Of a DNA stretch of 64,000 bases, positions 7,555 through 17,554 are shown piece by piece. Made by a program: the position numbers and the translations under genes. The notes below the pieces were generated by a model. The model saw only the letters and a list, made by a program, of their open reading frames with translations, made no database searches and was not told the origin of the DNA. This stretch comes from Bradyrhizobium sp. JYMT SZCCT0428 (GTDB taxonomy: Bacteria; Pseudomonadota; Alphaproteobacteria; Rhizobiales; Xanthobacteraceae): positions 310,001-374,000 of the forward strand of contig NZ_JAFCLS010000001.1 in the NCBI RefSeq assembly GCF_018131075.1. The letters run 5' to 3'. The stretch's first letter is position 1; each line of letters begins with the position of its first letter.

Positions 7555-7581
7555 GCCCCGCCTGCACCGGCGGGGCTTTTT
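7555..7581 (+). terminator. Rho-independent terminator after the DUF2147 gene
   Basis: GCCCCGCC (7555-7562) pairs with GGCGGGGC (7569-7576) around a 6-base loop and is followed by TTTTT. This is a classic terminator, 29 bases after the stop codon. Confidence 0.9.
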
Positions 7582-7715
7582 GTTTGCGGTTCTCGTATCG
7601 CGTCGGACCGTCCGGTTCACACTATCGGTGATGAACGGCAGGGCCCGAACAAAAAATCGCGAAAACAACCCCATGCAAAGTAGAACGGGCCTCGGCTCGC
7701 TTCATCCGGGAGACG

Positions 7716-8120
7716 CTAGCCGACCTTCGCCGCATACTGGGCGTCCGTGACCTTCTCCATCCAGGTCGCGTAGCTACCGTCGAGCGCTTCCTGCATCGCG
7801 ATGTGGGTCATGCCATTGGTTGGCGAGGCGCCATGCCAGTGCTTCTCGCCGGGCGGGATCCAGACCACGTCGCCGGGCCGGATTTCCCGGACCGGCCCAC
7901 CCACGGCCTGCACTCGGCCGATCCCCGAAACCACGTAAAGCGTCTGCCCAAGCGGATGCGAGTGCCACGCCGTACGCGCGCCGGGCTCGAAAGAGACGCG
8001 GGTGGAAACCAGCCGTGCCGGCGCCTCGGTAGCGATGATCGGATCCTGCCAGACCGTACCGGTGAAATATTCGGGCGGAGCCTTGCGCGTCGGCCGCGAG
8101 CCGGAGACGTGGATATCCAT
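7716..8120 (-). CDS. Small cupin-domain protein
   Basis: The 134-residue product from ATG 8120 is a single cupin. Motif 1 is around RTAWHSHPLGQTLYVVSG (about 49-66) and motif 2 around GDVVWIPPGEKHWHGA (about 83-98). Histidines H53, H55, H94 and H96 are likely metal ligands. It resembles cupins often annotated with carboxymuconolactone-decarboxylase or quercetinase-like roles. It follows the RraA-like gene by 23 bases, so the two are probably co-transcribed. The substrate is unknown. Confidence 0.8.
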   Translation of the reverse strand: MDIHVSGSRPTRKAPPEYFTGTVWQDPIIATEAPARLVSTRVSFEPGARTAWHSHPLGQTLYVVSGIGRVQAVGGPVREIRPGDVVWIPPGEKHWHGASPTNGMTHIAMQEALDGSYATWMEKVTDAQYAAKVG

Positions 8121-8143
8121 GGCGTTACCTCGCTTTGTTGATG

Positions 8144-8842
8144 TTATTTCTTGCTCGCCGCGTAGCGCGCCTTGGTCTCGGCATTCATGGGGTAAAGGCC
8201 GGGAAGCGCCGCGCCGTTGTTCACTTCGTTGACGATCCAGGCTTCCATCCGCTCCTGCTCGGCGCCTTCGGCCAAAATGAGGTCGAGGAACGCTTGCGGG
8301 ATCAGCACCGCGCCGTCCTGATCGGCGACTACGACGTCGTTCGGAAATACCGCAACCCCGCCACAGCCGATCGGCTCGCCCCAGCCGACGAAGGTCAACC
8401 CGGCGACCGACGGTGGCGCCGCGTAACCATCGCACCAGACCGGAAGGCCGGTGCCAAGCACACCCTCGACGTCGCGCACGACGCCGTCGGTGATCAGCGC
8501 CGCGACCCCACGCTTGACCATGCGCGCGCAAAGGATATCGCCGAAGATACCGGCATCCTTGACGCCCATCGCGTCGATCACCGCGATACAGCCCTGCGGC
8601 ATGGCCTCAATCGCGGTGCGGGTGGAGATCGGCGACGACCAGGATTCGGGAGTGGCGAGGTCCTCGCGCGCGGGCACGAAGCGCAGCGTGAAGGCCGGCC
8701 CGACCAGCCGCGGCTGTCCCGGGCGCAACGGTTTGGTGCCGCGCATCCAGACGTTCCGCAGGCCCTTCTTCAGCAGGACTGTGGTGATGGTGGCAGTGGA
8801 CACGCGGGACAGGGTCGCGATCGCTTCAGGGGTCAGGGACAT
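8144..8842 (-). CDS. RraA/HMG-aldolase-like family protein
   Basis: ATG 8842 (MSLTPEAIATLSRVST) gives 232 residues; the longer frame to 8905 is not family-like. The central GRVDGVVRDV-type block appears as ITDGVVRDVEG, with FPNDVVVADQDGAVLIP after it, typical of the RraA/demethylmenaquinone-methyltransferase-like fold. Family members include RNase E inhibitors and class II 4-hydroxy-4-methyl-2-oxoglutarate or oxaloacetate aldolase/decarboxylases. A metabolic enzyme is more likely here, given the cupin gene 23 bases downstream. The gene diverges from pxpBCA. Confidence 0.75.
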   Translation of the reverse strand: MSLTPEAIATLSRVSTATITTVLLKKGLRNVWMRGTKPLRPGQPRLVGPAFTLRFVPAREDLATPESWSSPISTRTAIEAMPQGCIAVIDAMGVKDAGIFGDILCARMVKRGVAALITDGVVRDVEGVLGTGLPVWCDGYAAPPSVAGLTFVGWGEPIGCGGVAVFPNDVVVADQDGAVLIPQAFLDLILAEGAEQERMEAWIVNEVNNGAALPGLYPMNAETKARYAASKK

Positions 8843-8970
8843 CGGTAAGGCAACGCTCCAATGGGAGGGGATCAAAAGGTAGCGCATCTTGCGGGGCGCG
8901 GGCATCGCGTCAAGGGTTCGTTCGAAGGAGTTCGATCACAACAGCTTATCACTGCCATGCAGATTAGTTT

Positions 8971-8986
8971 ATTGAACTTGCTCAAT
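8971..8986. promoter_or_regulatory. FNR/FixK- or LysR-like palindrome in divergent promoter region
   Basis: ATTGAACTTGCTCAAT is a perfect ATTGA-N6-TCAAT palindrome between the RraA-like gene and pxpB. It fits a FixK-type TTG-N8-CAA box, and also a LysR-type T-N11-A box. Its position would suit control of either gene. Confidence 0.4.
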
Positions 8987-9096
8987 GATTTCGCACGAAG
9001 CGAATTCCACTGGCGCGTGAAACACGCTACAGCTTGATCTCAGCCCAACGAGTCACCAGCCAGTCCTGAGACAGATCCCGAGGCAGTACCGAGGCC

Positions 9097-9828
9097 ATGG
9101 CCGCGACGCTACCCCCGCCCCGCCTTTTGCCCAGTGGCGACAGCGCCATCACGGTGGAGTTTTCCCGCAACATCGACGATGCCGCGAACGGGCGGGTGCT
9201 GGCGCTCGACCGCGCGATGGCTGACACACCAGTCGAGGGCGTCACCGAGACCGTGCCGACCTATCGCTCGCTGCTGGTGCATTACGATCCCGTGCGAATT
9301 TCATTTGAAGCGCTTGGCGAGCATATCCTGGCGCTGGCGCAGCTGCCGATACCGGAGGCGACAAAGACCCGGCGCTGGCGCATCCCCGTGGTCTATGGCG
9401 GCGAGCACGGCGTCGACCTTGAGGACGTGGCCAAGACGCTCAAGACCACGCCCGACGACATCGTGGCGCGGCACGTCGCCGGCGATTACCGCGTCGCCAT
9501 GATCGGCTTTACGCCGGGCTGGTCCTATCTCTCTGGCTTAGCGGCCTCGATGCAGATGCCGCGCCGGCAAAATCCGCGGCTGCTGACCCCGGCCGGCACG
9601 GTCTCGATCGGCGGCGTGCAGACCGGGGTGCAATGCCTGGCCGGGCCTAGTGGCTGGCACCTGCTCGGACAGACTGCAGTCCGCACCTATCAGCTGCATC
9701 GCGATCCGACTTTCCTGCTGGAACCCGGCGACGCCATTACGTTCGTGCCGGTCGACACCAAAACCTTTGCCGAGCAGGACCGCGCCGCGGCAGCGGGAGA
9801 GATCGTGGCCGAGTTGATGCCCTCATGA
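9097..9828 (+). CDS. pxpB: 5-oxoprolinase subunit PxpB
   Basis: This 243-residue protein of the KipI/PxpB family starts at ATG 9097. Conserved segments include GDSAITVEF near the N-terminus, IGFTPGWSYLSGL in the middle (about 145-157) and TPAGTVSIGGVQTGV (about 169-183). PxpB, PxpC and PxpA together open 5-oxoproline (pyroglutamate) to glutamate using ATP. The next gene overlaps by 4 bases (ATGA) and pxpA follows, so this is the complete pxpBCA operon. Confidence 0.93.
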   Translation: MAATLPPPRLLPSGDSAITVEFSRNIDDAANGRVLALDRAMADTPVEGVTETVPTYRSLLVHYDPVRISFEALGEHILALAQLPIPEATKTRRWRIPVVYGGEHGVDLEDVAKTLKTTPDDIVARHVAGDYRVAMIGFTPGWSYLSGLAASMQMPRRQNPRLLTPAGTVSIGGVQTGVQCLAGPSGWHLLGQTAVRTYQLHRDPTFLLEPGDAITFVPVDTKTFAEQDRAAAAGEIVAELMPS

Positions 9829-10880
9829 GCAAGCTCGTCATCACCTCGATCGGCCCGGCAAGTTCGGTACAGGATGGCGGCCGCCCCGGCTCGCAGCGCT
9901 ATGGCCTGGTGCCGAGCGGCGCGATGGACCGGCTGGCGCTGGCGGCGGCCAACACGCTGGTCGGCAACGAGCCGTTTGCGGCCGCTGTCGAGATCGGCCC
10001 GTTTGGCGCCGCCTTCACCGCGCGCGGCGGCGCCGTTCGCATCGCGCTGTCAGGGGCGTCACGCAATGCCGACATCGCCGGACGCCCGGTTGCGGTCGAT
10101 ACGTCTGCGACGCTGGCCGACGGCGAGACCATGACGCTTGGCTTTGCCCGCAGCGGTTCGTTCAGCTACCTCGCGTTCGAGGGCGGCATCGCCGGCGAAC
10201 CTGACTTTGGCAGCCTCTCCGTCAACGCGCGCGCCGGGCTCGGCAGTCCCTACCCGCGCCCGCTGCAGAGCGGCGACGAATTGCAGACGAAACCGGCCAG
10301 CGGCGCACCGGAACGCCGGATCGAGCTGCCGGCCACGGCAGAGGCGTCGATCCGCGTGGTCTGGGGACCGCAGGACGACGAATTCGCTGATGATGCCAAA
10401 CAACTGTTTATCGACAGCGAGTGGAAGATTTCGGCCACCAGCGACCGCATGGGTTATCGGCTCGAAGGCCCCGTCATCAAACATCTGCACGGCCACAACA
10501 TCGTTTCCGACGGCACGGTGAACGGCAGCCTGCAGGTTCCCGGCAACGGCCAGCCGATCGTGCTGATGCCGGATCGCGGCACCAGCGGCGGTTATCCCAA
10601 GATCGCGACGGTGATTTCCGCCGACTTCGGGCGGTTTGCGCAGACGCCGGCCGGGCGCGCCTTTCGCTTCAAGGCCGTCAGCATGGCGGAAGCCCAGGCC
10701 GCAGCGCGCCAATTCGCTGATTTGTTGCGTTCCCTGCCCGACCGGCTGCGGCCAATCGAAAGCTTTGATCTCAACATCGACGCGCTGCAAGATGCCAACG
10801 TCGCCGGCTACGCCGTCAGTGCCGTCGATGCGGCCACCTGGCAGGTTGCCTCGCCCGCTGACGTATCGGGCCCGGACTAA
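9825..10880 (+). CDS. pxpC: 5-oxoprolinase subunit PxpC (biotin-dependent carboxyltransferase-like)
   Basis: The 351-residue KipA/PxpC protein is typical in length. The N-terminal [21 protein letters not shown] (about 14-34) is the family signature, and the RMGYRLEGP block (about 209-217) and [16 protein letters not shown] (about 247-262) are conserved. It starts inside the end of pxpB (ATGA), so translation is coupled. It works with PxpB and PxpA in ATP-dependent ring opening of 5-oxoproline in the cytoplasm. Confidence 0.93.
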   Translation: MSKLVITSIGPASSVQDGGRPGSQRYGLVPSGAMDRLALAAANTLVGNEPFAAAVEIGPFGAAFTARGGAVRIALSGASRNADIAGRPVAVDTSATLADGETMTLGFARSGSFSYLAFEGGIAGEPDFGSLSVNARAGLGSPYPRPLQSGDELQTKPASGAPERRIELPATAEASIRVVWGPQDDEFADDAKQLFIDSEWKISATSDRMGYRLEGPVIKHLHGHNIVSDGTVNGSLQVPGNGQPIVLMPDRGTSGGYPKIATVISADFGRFAQTPAGRAFRFKAVSMAEAQAAARQFADLLRSLPDRLRPIESFDLNIDALQDANVAGYAVSAVDAATWQVASPADVSGPD

Positions 10881-10915
10881 CTCTAGATCCACTCACCAAG
10901 AAGCGGACCAACACC

Positions 10916-11686
10916 ATGACAACCATCGACCTCAACTGCGATCTCGGCGAAGGATTTGGCGCGTGGGAAATGGGCAATGACGCCGCGATGATCGAGCTTG
11001 CGACCTCGGTCAACGTCGCCTGCGGTTTCCATGCCGGCGATCCCGATATCATGCGCCGCACGGTCGAGCTGGCAAAGGCGCGCGGCGTCAGCGTCGGCGC
11101 TCACCCCGGCTACCGCGACCTGCACGGTTTCGGCCGCCGGCCGATGCCCGGCCTGAAATCATCCGAGATCGAGAACCTGATCGCCTACCAGATCGGCGCG
11201 CTGCAGGCGATCGCGACCGCGGCCGGCCACAAGGTCACCCACGTCAAGGCGCATGGCGCGATCTCCAATGTCGCCTGCGAGGACGACATGACCGCACGGG
11301 CAATCGCCAACGGCATCAAGGCGGTCGATCCCAATTTGATCTTCGTGGTGCTGGCCAATTCCAAGCTGGTGACCGCGGGCGAAGCCGCCAACCTGCCGAT
11401 GGTGCACGAAGTGTTTGCCGACCGCGCCTATGAGGACGACGGCCAGCTGGTGTCGCGCAAGAAGCCGGGCGCGGTGCTGCACGATCCCAAGATGATCGCC
11501 GACCGCGTGGTGCGGATGGTGCAGGACGGCGCCGTGGTCTCGGTCACGGGCAAGGTCATCAAGATGCGCACCGATACGGTCTGCATTCATGGCGATACGC
11601 CGGGCGCGGTCGAGATCGGGCGCGGCGTGCGCCAGGCATTGAAGGAAGCCGGGATCGCGGTCGCACCGTTCAAGACCGCAAACTGA
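10916..11686 (+). CDS. pxpA: 5-oxoprolinase subunit PxpA (LamB/YcsF family)
   Basis: This 256-residue protein opens with [18 protein letters not shown] and has [13 protein letters not shown] and [19 protein letters not shown], all hallmarks of LamB/YcsF proteins. The late [10 protein letters not shown] block carries conserved polar residues. It is the third subunit of 5-oxoprolinase, 35 bases after pxpC. Its 3' end converges on the gamma-glutamyltransferase gene with only 5 bases between the stops. Both enzymes act in gamma-glutamyl/5-oxoproline metabolism, although they are on opposite strands. Confidence 0.93.
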   Translation: MTTIDLNCDLGEGFGAWEMGNDAAMIELATSVNVACGFHAGDPDIMRRTVELAKARGVSVGAHPGYRDLHGFGRRPMPGLKSSEIENLIAYQIGALQAIATAAGHKVTHVKAHGAISNVACEDDMTARAIANGIKAVDPNLIFVVLANSKLVTAGEAANLPMVHEVFADRAYEDDGQLVSRKKPGAVLHDPKMIADRVVRMVQDGAVVSVTGKVIKMRTDTVCIHGDTPGAVEIGRGVRQALKEAGIAVAPFKTAN

Positions 11687-11691
11687 CGTTT

Positions 11692-13314
11692 TCAGTATCC
11701 GACCGCCGCGCCATCACTGCGCGGGTCCGAACCGCCGCTCAAGGTCCCGTCGTGCCCTGAGATGGTGATGCCGTGGGCGTGGCCGGCCATCTCTTCCCAC
11801 GCACCCCAGCGATGCACGGTGTGGCCGCGTTGTTCCAGCGCACGGATCGTTTCCGCGGGAAAGCGGTTTTCCATGTGCAGGGTATCGCGGGCTTCGCCGA
11901 GCCCGAAGCGGCCGGACAGGAACCGCGGCAGTTCGATCGCCTCCTGGATGTCGAGCCCATGATCGATCATCGCCGAATAGAGCTGCAGCTGGATCTGCGG
12001 CTGGCCATCCGCGCCCATGCAGCCCAGCACGCTGCAGAGCTTGCCGTCGCGTTTGGCCATCGAGGCGATCAGGGTGTGCAGCGGGATTTTCTTGGGCTCG
12101 AGCCGATTGCGATGGTTGGGATCGAGCGAGAAGTACGCGCCGCGGTTTTGCAGCACGACGCCAGTGCTACCCGCCACCACGCATGACCCGAACCCGCCAT
12201 AGAGGCTCTGGATGAGCGAGGCCGCATTGCCGTCGCGGTCGACCGCGGCGATGTAGACGGTATCGCCCGCCAGGCTGCCGAATGACGGCACTTCATCCCA
12301 TTTCAGTGCGCGCGCCGGATCGATCAACCCGCTGCGCTGGCGTGCGTAGCCTTTGGAAATCAGCGTTTCGACGGGCACCTCGGCAAAGGCGGGATCGGCG
12401 AGCACGAGATCGCGGTCGTGATAGGCGATCTGCTTGGCTTGCACCATCAGGTGCAATCGGTCGGGTCCGAGCAAATCCATGCGATGCGGTTCGAGCGGTT
12501 CGAGCAGATTGAGCATCTCGATCACGGTAAAGCCCTGCGTCGGCGGTGGCGTGTTGAAAATGGTGACGTCGCGGTAGCGGCCGGTCAGCGGTATACCCCA
12601 ACTCGCCCGTTGCGCCTCGAAATCTCCGGGCTCAAAGAAACCACCTCGCGCTTGCGAGAAGCGCACCATTTCAGTGGCGACGGGTCCCTCATAAAATCCG
12701 GACCATCCATGATCCCCGATCGCTTCAAGCGTTCTGGACAGATCGGGATTGGTGAGCCTTGTGCCTGGCGACGGCACCGCACCACCGGGCAGAAAGATTC
12801 CGGCGGCTTCGTGTTGCTGAAGGAGATCGTCACGCATCATTTCGATGAAGCTCGCCAGCCGCCCAGTGACCGGAAAGCCGTCGCGCGCATAGCCGATCGC
12901 GGCTTCGAGTACCCGCCGCAAAGGCAACCGGCCATGGCCATCATGCGCCGCGGCCCAGCTCGCAACCGCGCCCGGCACCGTCAGCGTCGCCGGGACGATC
13001 CCGCGCAGCGGGATTTCTTTCAGCCCTCTGCCCGCCATCGACGCCAGCGATGCGCCCGCTGCCGCCTTGCCGCCGCCGTTAAGGTATTTGATCTCTCCGC
13101 TGCGGCCGTCATGCACGAGCCAGAACGCATCGCCGCCCAGCCCCGTCATATGCGGATAAACGACCGCCAGCACGGCGCTGGCGGCAATCGCGGCATCGAT
13201 GGCGGATCCACCGGCGCGAAGCACATCGACGCCGGCTGAGGACGCCAGCGAATGCGGTGACGTCACCATGCCACGAGGCGCGAGCGAAACCGGCCGCCCG
13301 GTGCGAATATCCAA
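11692..13314 (-). CDS. ggt: Gamma-glutamyltransferase family protein without signal peptide
   Basis: This 540-residue Ntn-hydrolase precursor lacks any N-terminal signal peptide, so it is probably cytoplasmic, unlike E. coli Ggt. The autoprocessing nucleophile is T352 in AGDTVYIAAVDRDGNAAS. SLYGGFGS and the GGDAFWLVHDG region of the large subunit are conserved. I placed the start at a TTG (13314) with GGAG six bases upstream, because no in-frame ATG sits near. Gamma-glutamyl hydrolase/transferase or acylase activity fits the family. It is the last gene of a minus-strand run after an amine oxidase and a TRAP binding protein, with a 39-base gap. Confidence 0.85.
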   Translation of the reverse strand: MDIRTGRPVSLAPRGMVTSPHSLASSAGVDVLRAGGSAIDAAIAASAVLAVVYPHMTGLGGDAFWLVHDGRSGEIKYLNGGGKAAAGASLASMAGRGLKEIPLRGIVPATLTVPGAVASWAAAHDGHGRLPLRRVLEAAIGYARDGFPVTGRLASFIEMMRDDLLQQHEAAGIFLPGGAVPSPGTRLTNPDLSRTLEAIGDHGWSGFYEGPVATEMVRFSQARGGFFEPGDFEAQRASWGIPLTGRYRDVTIFNTPPPTQGFTVIEMLNLLEPLEPHRMDLLGPDRLHLMVQAKQIAYHDRDLVLADPAFAEVPVETLISKGYARQRSGLIDPARALKWDEVPSFGSLAGDTVYIAAVDRDGNAASLIQSLYGGFGSCVVAGSTGVVLQNRGAYFSLDPNHRNRLEPKKIPLHTLIASMAKRDGKLCSVLGCMGADGQPQIQLQLYSAMIDHGLDIQEAIELPRFLSGRFGLGEARDTLHMENRFPAETIRALEQRGHTVHRWGAWEEMAGHAHGITISGHDGTLSGGSDPRSDGAAVGY

Positions 13315-13353
13315 ATGCGTCTCCGGTTCTGGCGAGCCGCCGGCGATATCAGC

Positions 13354-14439
<1,086 letters not shown>

Positions 14440-14481
14440 GGCCCATCTCCTGTTTGGATCGGATGCGAAACCAGTCGCGTG

Positions 14482-16458
14482 TCAGGCGCAGCACGCCCCC
14501 TTCTCCCTGACGTCGCGGCTTGCGTCGTTGCGATCAGGCGGCAAATCCATCGCCGGATTCTCGGCGAAGAAGCCGTTCGGTTTGAGGGCGAAGCCGACAT
14601 ACTCCACCGGCATGACCGGGAAATCCTCGGGCCGGCAGACATGGGTGGCGCCGAACGTGTGCCAAACCACGATGTCCTCGTTTTCGATTCCGCGGTTCTG
14701 CGCCACGTATTTCGGCAGACCGTCGCCGCCGGCATGCTGGTTCGGGAATTCGCCGCTGGCATAGCGTTCGTCGGGTGCATAGCGCGTGACCCAGAGGTGC
14801 TTGGTGGCAAAGCCGCCGCGCGCGGTCATGTAACAATTTTCCTGCGCCAGCATGACCGGCGCCGCATGCGCCAGCAGCTTGTACCCGGTCGGCCCGCCGA
14901 CGCTGTTGGTCTGGTTGGGATTGATGATCTTCCAGTAGCGCCCGGTGCGGCCGTCGGCCTCGCGAGCCGCATCCTGTTCGCTCGCCAGCGTTCGCGCAGT
15001 GGTGTCGAACACGTTGCCGTATGGATTGTCCTTGCCGAAGGGCCGTGGCTTGAATTCGTGCTCGGTGACGCTGTTGCGCTCGCCATCGACCATCATATGC
15101 AGGCGCGCGTTGAAGAAGTGCTGGTGTGTCGGACCGCCGAGCCCCTCCGCGACCATGCCGCCCCAGGGATAGGATTGACCGGGCGCTACCGCCGCGGTCT
15201 GGATAATGCCGGTCAGCTTGACTTCAAGCTGGATCGTGCCGTCCTGATAGAAATACCAGTAGAAGCCGTAATCATAATTGCCGACGGTCGTGAAGAACGA
15301 GATCACGAGACGGCGGGAGCGCCGCACCTCGAAGGTCTCGTTGCGGAATTCATAGTGCTTCCAGAGGATGCCGTAATCCTCCTCGTGCAGGCAGATCGCG
15401 TTCTTCATGACAGACGGCTTGCCGTAATCATCGGCGACCGGAACGTCGAAATAATGGATGTGCCCGAGGCAGTCGCAGCCAAGCTCCAGCGCATTGGCGA
15501 GCTTGCCCAGCCCGTACTCGCCGGCGTCAAACGCGCACTTCCAGAAATGGTTCGCGGTTGGGTCGGCATAAGGCACGATCATATCGGACACACTTGCCCG
15601 ATAGATGATCGGCCGCTCGCGTCCGCTGTCATTGAAGCCGATCTGATGCAGCACGAGGCCTTCGCGCGCGGTCCAGCCGACGCGGAACGACCAATTCTGC
15701 CAGGAAACCTTCCAACCCTCGACGGAGAAACCGGGACCGTCTTTCTGCACGATGTCGAGCGGCTTGACGTCCTCCCGCATTTTCGGGATCGACGCGCGAT
15801 CATAGTTGCGAGATCGCTTCGGGATCGGAACGATTTCCTGCTCGTCCACGAGCTGGACGACCTTGTCCTCGATCAGATCGACCAGCGCGACCACGCCCTC
15901 GATCGGATGGGCATAGCCATTGTCCTTGATATCGCGGCGCCAAAAGGAAACCCCACTGACAAGCCTGCGGCCCTTCTCGACGTCCCGGTCGAAATAACCG
16001 GCCGAGAACGGATCGACCTGGACCAGTTCGATGTCCTCGTCCGTCAGCCCGCGTCGCTTCATCGCGTGCCGCCATCCGGCATCACGCTTGACGATGTCGC
16101 CGACCTTGAACACCTCCTCGATCGTGACCGGCGGCTGGCCATAAGGATGCGCCTTGGTTGGATGCTCGCGCCATGCCGTCACTTGCCTTGACCCGAGATC
16201 GACGGTCGCGACATGGGTCGCCCCGGTCTTGCAGTCGAACAGCGTGACCGCCGCCTGCCTCGGCAACTTGGTGCCTGATGTCCAACCCAGGATGTCGGCC
16301 TTGGCCGGTTCCTCAAGCTGGACGTGGGAGAAGCGGGTATCCGGACCAAGTTGCTTGGCGGCCCGCAGCAGATCGGAGGCCAGCACCACCTCAGCCTCGC
16401 TGAGCGGATCGAGGGGATGCGTGACGGCCGTACCGGCCGGTTCTCTCGTCAGGTCCAT
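14482..16458 (-). CDS. tynA: Copper-containing primary amine oxidase
   Basis: The 658-residue protein from ATG 16458 (MDLTREPAG) has AAGG-like bases upstream. The quinone cofactor (TPQ) would form from Y395 in the VGNYDYGFYW block. The copper ligands H445 and H447 are in THQHFFNARLHM, with a third His in the C-terminal part. The catalytic base is D311 in KCAFDAGEYGLG. It oxidises primary amines to aldehydes with release of ammonia and H2O2. It has no signal peptide, so a cytoplasmic site is likely. A FeaR-like activator diverges from it, as with tynA and feaR in enteric bacteria. It leads a tynA-TRAP-ggt run. Confidence 0.92.
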   Translation of the reverse strand: MDLTREPAGTAVTHPLDPLSEAEVVLASDLLRAAKQLGPDTRFSHVQLEEPAKADILGWTSGTKLPRQAAVTLFDCKTGATHVATVDLGSRQVTAWREHPTKAHPYGQPPVTIEEVFKVGDIVKRDAGWRHAMKRRGLTDEDIELVQVDPFSAGYFDRDVEKGRRLVSGVSFWRRDIKDNGYAHPIEGVVALVDLIEDKVVQLVDEQEIVPIPKRSRNYDRASIPKMREDVKPLDIVQKDGPGFSVEGWKVSWQNWSFRVGWTAREGLVLHQIGFNDSGRERPIIYRASVSDMIVPYADPTANHFWKCAFDAGEYGLGKLANALELGCDCLGHIHYFDVPVADDYGKPSVMKNAICLHEEDYGILWKHYEFRNETFEVRRSRRLVISFFTTVGNYDYGFYWYFYQDGTIQLEVKLTGIIQTAAVAPGQSYPWGGMVAEGLGGPTHQHFFNARLHMMVDGERNSVTEHEFKPRPFGKDNPYGNVFDTTARTLASEQDAAREADGRTGRYWKIINPNQTNSVGGPTGYKLLAHAAPVMLAQENCYMTARGGFATKHLWVTRYAPDERYASGEFPNQHAGGDGLPKYVAQNRGIENEDIVVWHTFGATHVCRPEDFPVMPVEYVGFALKPNGFFAENPAMDLPPDRNDASRDVREKGACCA

Positions 16459-16597
16459 ATTCACACCTTGCAACATTGGACCGCACGTTAGGATAACCAG
16501 GGTGCACCGTCTTGAATGAACCTGCCAGCTTTTCGATCTTGCCAGCCGGGCCGAATTCGGGCGACGGTGAGCCATCACCTTGTGGGCCGCATCCGCG
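16459..16597. promoter_or_regulatory. Divergent promoter region between amine oxidase and FeaR-like regulator
   Basis: The 139 bases separate two divergent starts. By analogy with FeaR this is where the AraC-type protein would act. I could not assign a firm operator or -10/-35 boxes by eye. Confidence 0.5.
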
Positions 16598-17554
16598 ATG
16601 CCGATCAGCGTCTCGACAGACCAAATCCACCCCGCCGAACGCCAGGCGTTCTGGACCGAGTCGATCTGCCGGTCATTCGCCCATATCGAGACCAGGCCGA
16701 TCGGTCCGACGCGGGTCAGCGGTCACTTCGAGTTCGTGGAACTCGGCAGCGTCAAGCTCGTGCGTTTCGACAGCAGCCCGCAATGCTACAGCCGCGACGC
16801 AAAGCTCGTAAGCAGGGCGGGCTCGGACGAATTCATGTTCGATTTCCAGCGTCGCGGGCGAAGCTCGATGGCGCAGGCAGGTAACGAAGGCACGATCGAG
16901 CCGGGATATGGCGTACTCTATGACGCGCGGCGGCCGTTCGAGGATCGGCTCGATGGACCCGAACAGCGTTCCGAAGTGCTGATCGCAACGGTACCCGCCG
17001 CGACGCTGCTCCAGATGTTTCCGCAAGCCGAGCGACTATGCGCCAGACCCGTCCCTCTGTCGGGCGCCATCGCGCGTTCGATCGCGGCGTTCATTCGCGC
17101 TGCCATCCGTCTGTCGGATGCGCGGCCAGGCCAGGACGAAACGGATATCGTCGCGTATCTATCGACCCTGCTTCGTCTCGCAACCGGCGACGACCACGGG
17201 CTTACCCGCGCCGAGCTGTTCGGCCTGATCGACACCTACCTGAGGGGAAACATTGCGGCGATCCGGCCGGCCCCGGCGATTGCGGCCGCCTTCGGCGTTT
17301 CGGAGCGAACCTTCCATCGCGTCTTTGCCGACCAGCAGACGACGTTTGAACGCCACGTGCTCCAGATTCGTGTCGATCACTTTCGAGAGCTGCTGCAGCA
17401 ACCTGCCCTGTCGCAAACTTCAATTGCCGCGCTCGCCATGCAATGCGGTTTCGCCGACGGCGCGCACGCGACCCGGACGTTCAAGAGTTTCTTTGGCGTC
17501 ACGCCGCGGGATTTCCGCGGCGCGATGTCAGCCCAACACCCTCAGATCGGATAA
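16598..17554 (+). CDS. AraC-family regulator, FeaR-like
   Basis: ATG 16598 (MPISVSTDQIHPAERQAFWTE) gives 318 residues; the longer frame begins at TTG. The N-terminal domain has the AraC-binding-like form that FeaR uses to sense aromatic amine or aldehyde signals, with HPAERQAFWTE at its start. The C-terminal HTH pair (about 215-310) includes AAFGVSERTFHRVFADQ and IAALAMQCGFADGAHATRTFKSFFGVTPRDFR. It diverges from the amine oxidase gene and converges on an aldehyde dehydrogenase, copying the gene set tynA/feaR/feaB. Control of both enzymes is likely but inferred. Confidence 0.82.
   Translation: MPISVSTDQIHPAERQAFWTESICRSFAHIETRPIGPTRVSGHFEFVELGSVKLVRFDSSPQCYSRDAKLVSRAGSDEFMFDFQRRGRSSMAQAGNEGTIEPGYGVLYDARRPFEDRLDGPEQRSEVLIATVPAATLLQMFPQAERLCARPVPLSGAIARSIAAFIRAAIRLSDARPGQDETDIVAYLSTLLRLATGDDHGLTRAELFGLIDTYLRGNIAAIRPAPAIAAAFGVSERTFHRVFADQQTTFERHVLQIRVDHFRELLQQPALSQTSIAALAMQCGFADGAHATRTFKSFFGVTPRDFRGAMSAQHPQIG

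Noticed and set aside
14479..16191. 570-codon plus-strand frame opposite the amine oxidase
   Set aside because: Antisense shadow. The amine oxidase carries its active-site motifs.
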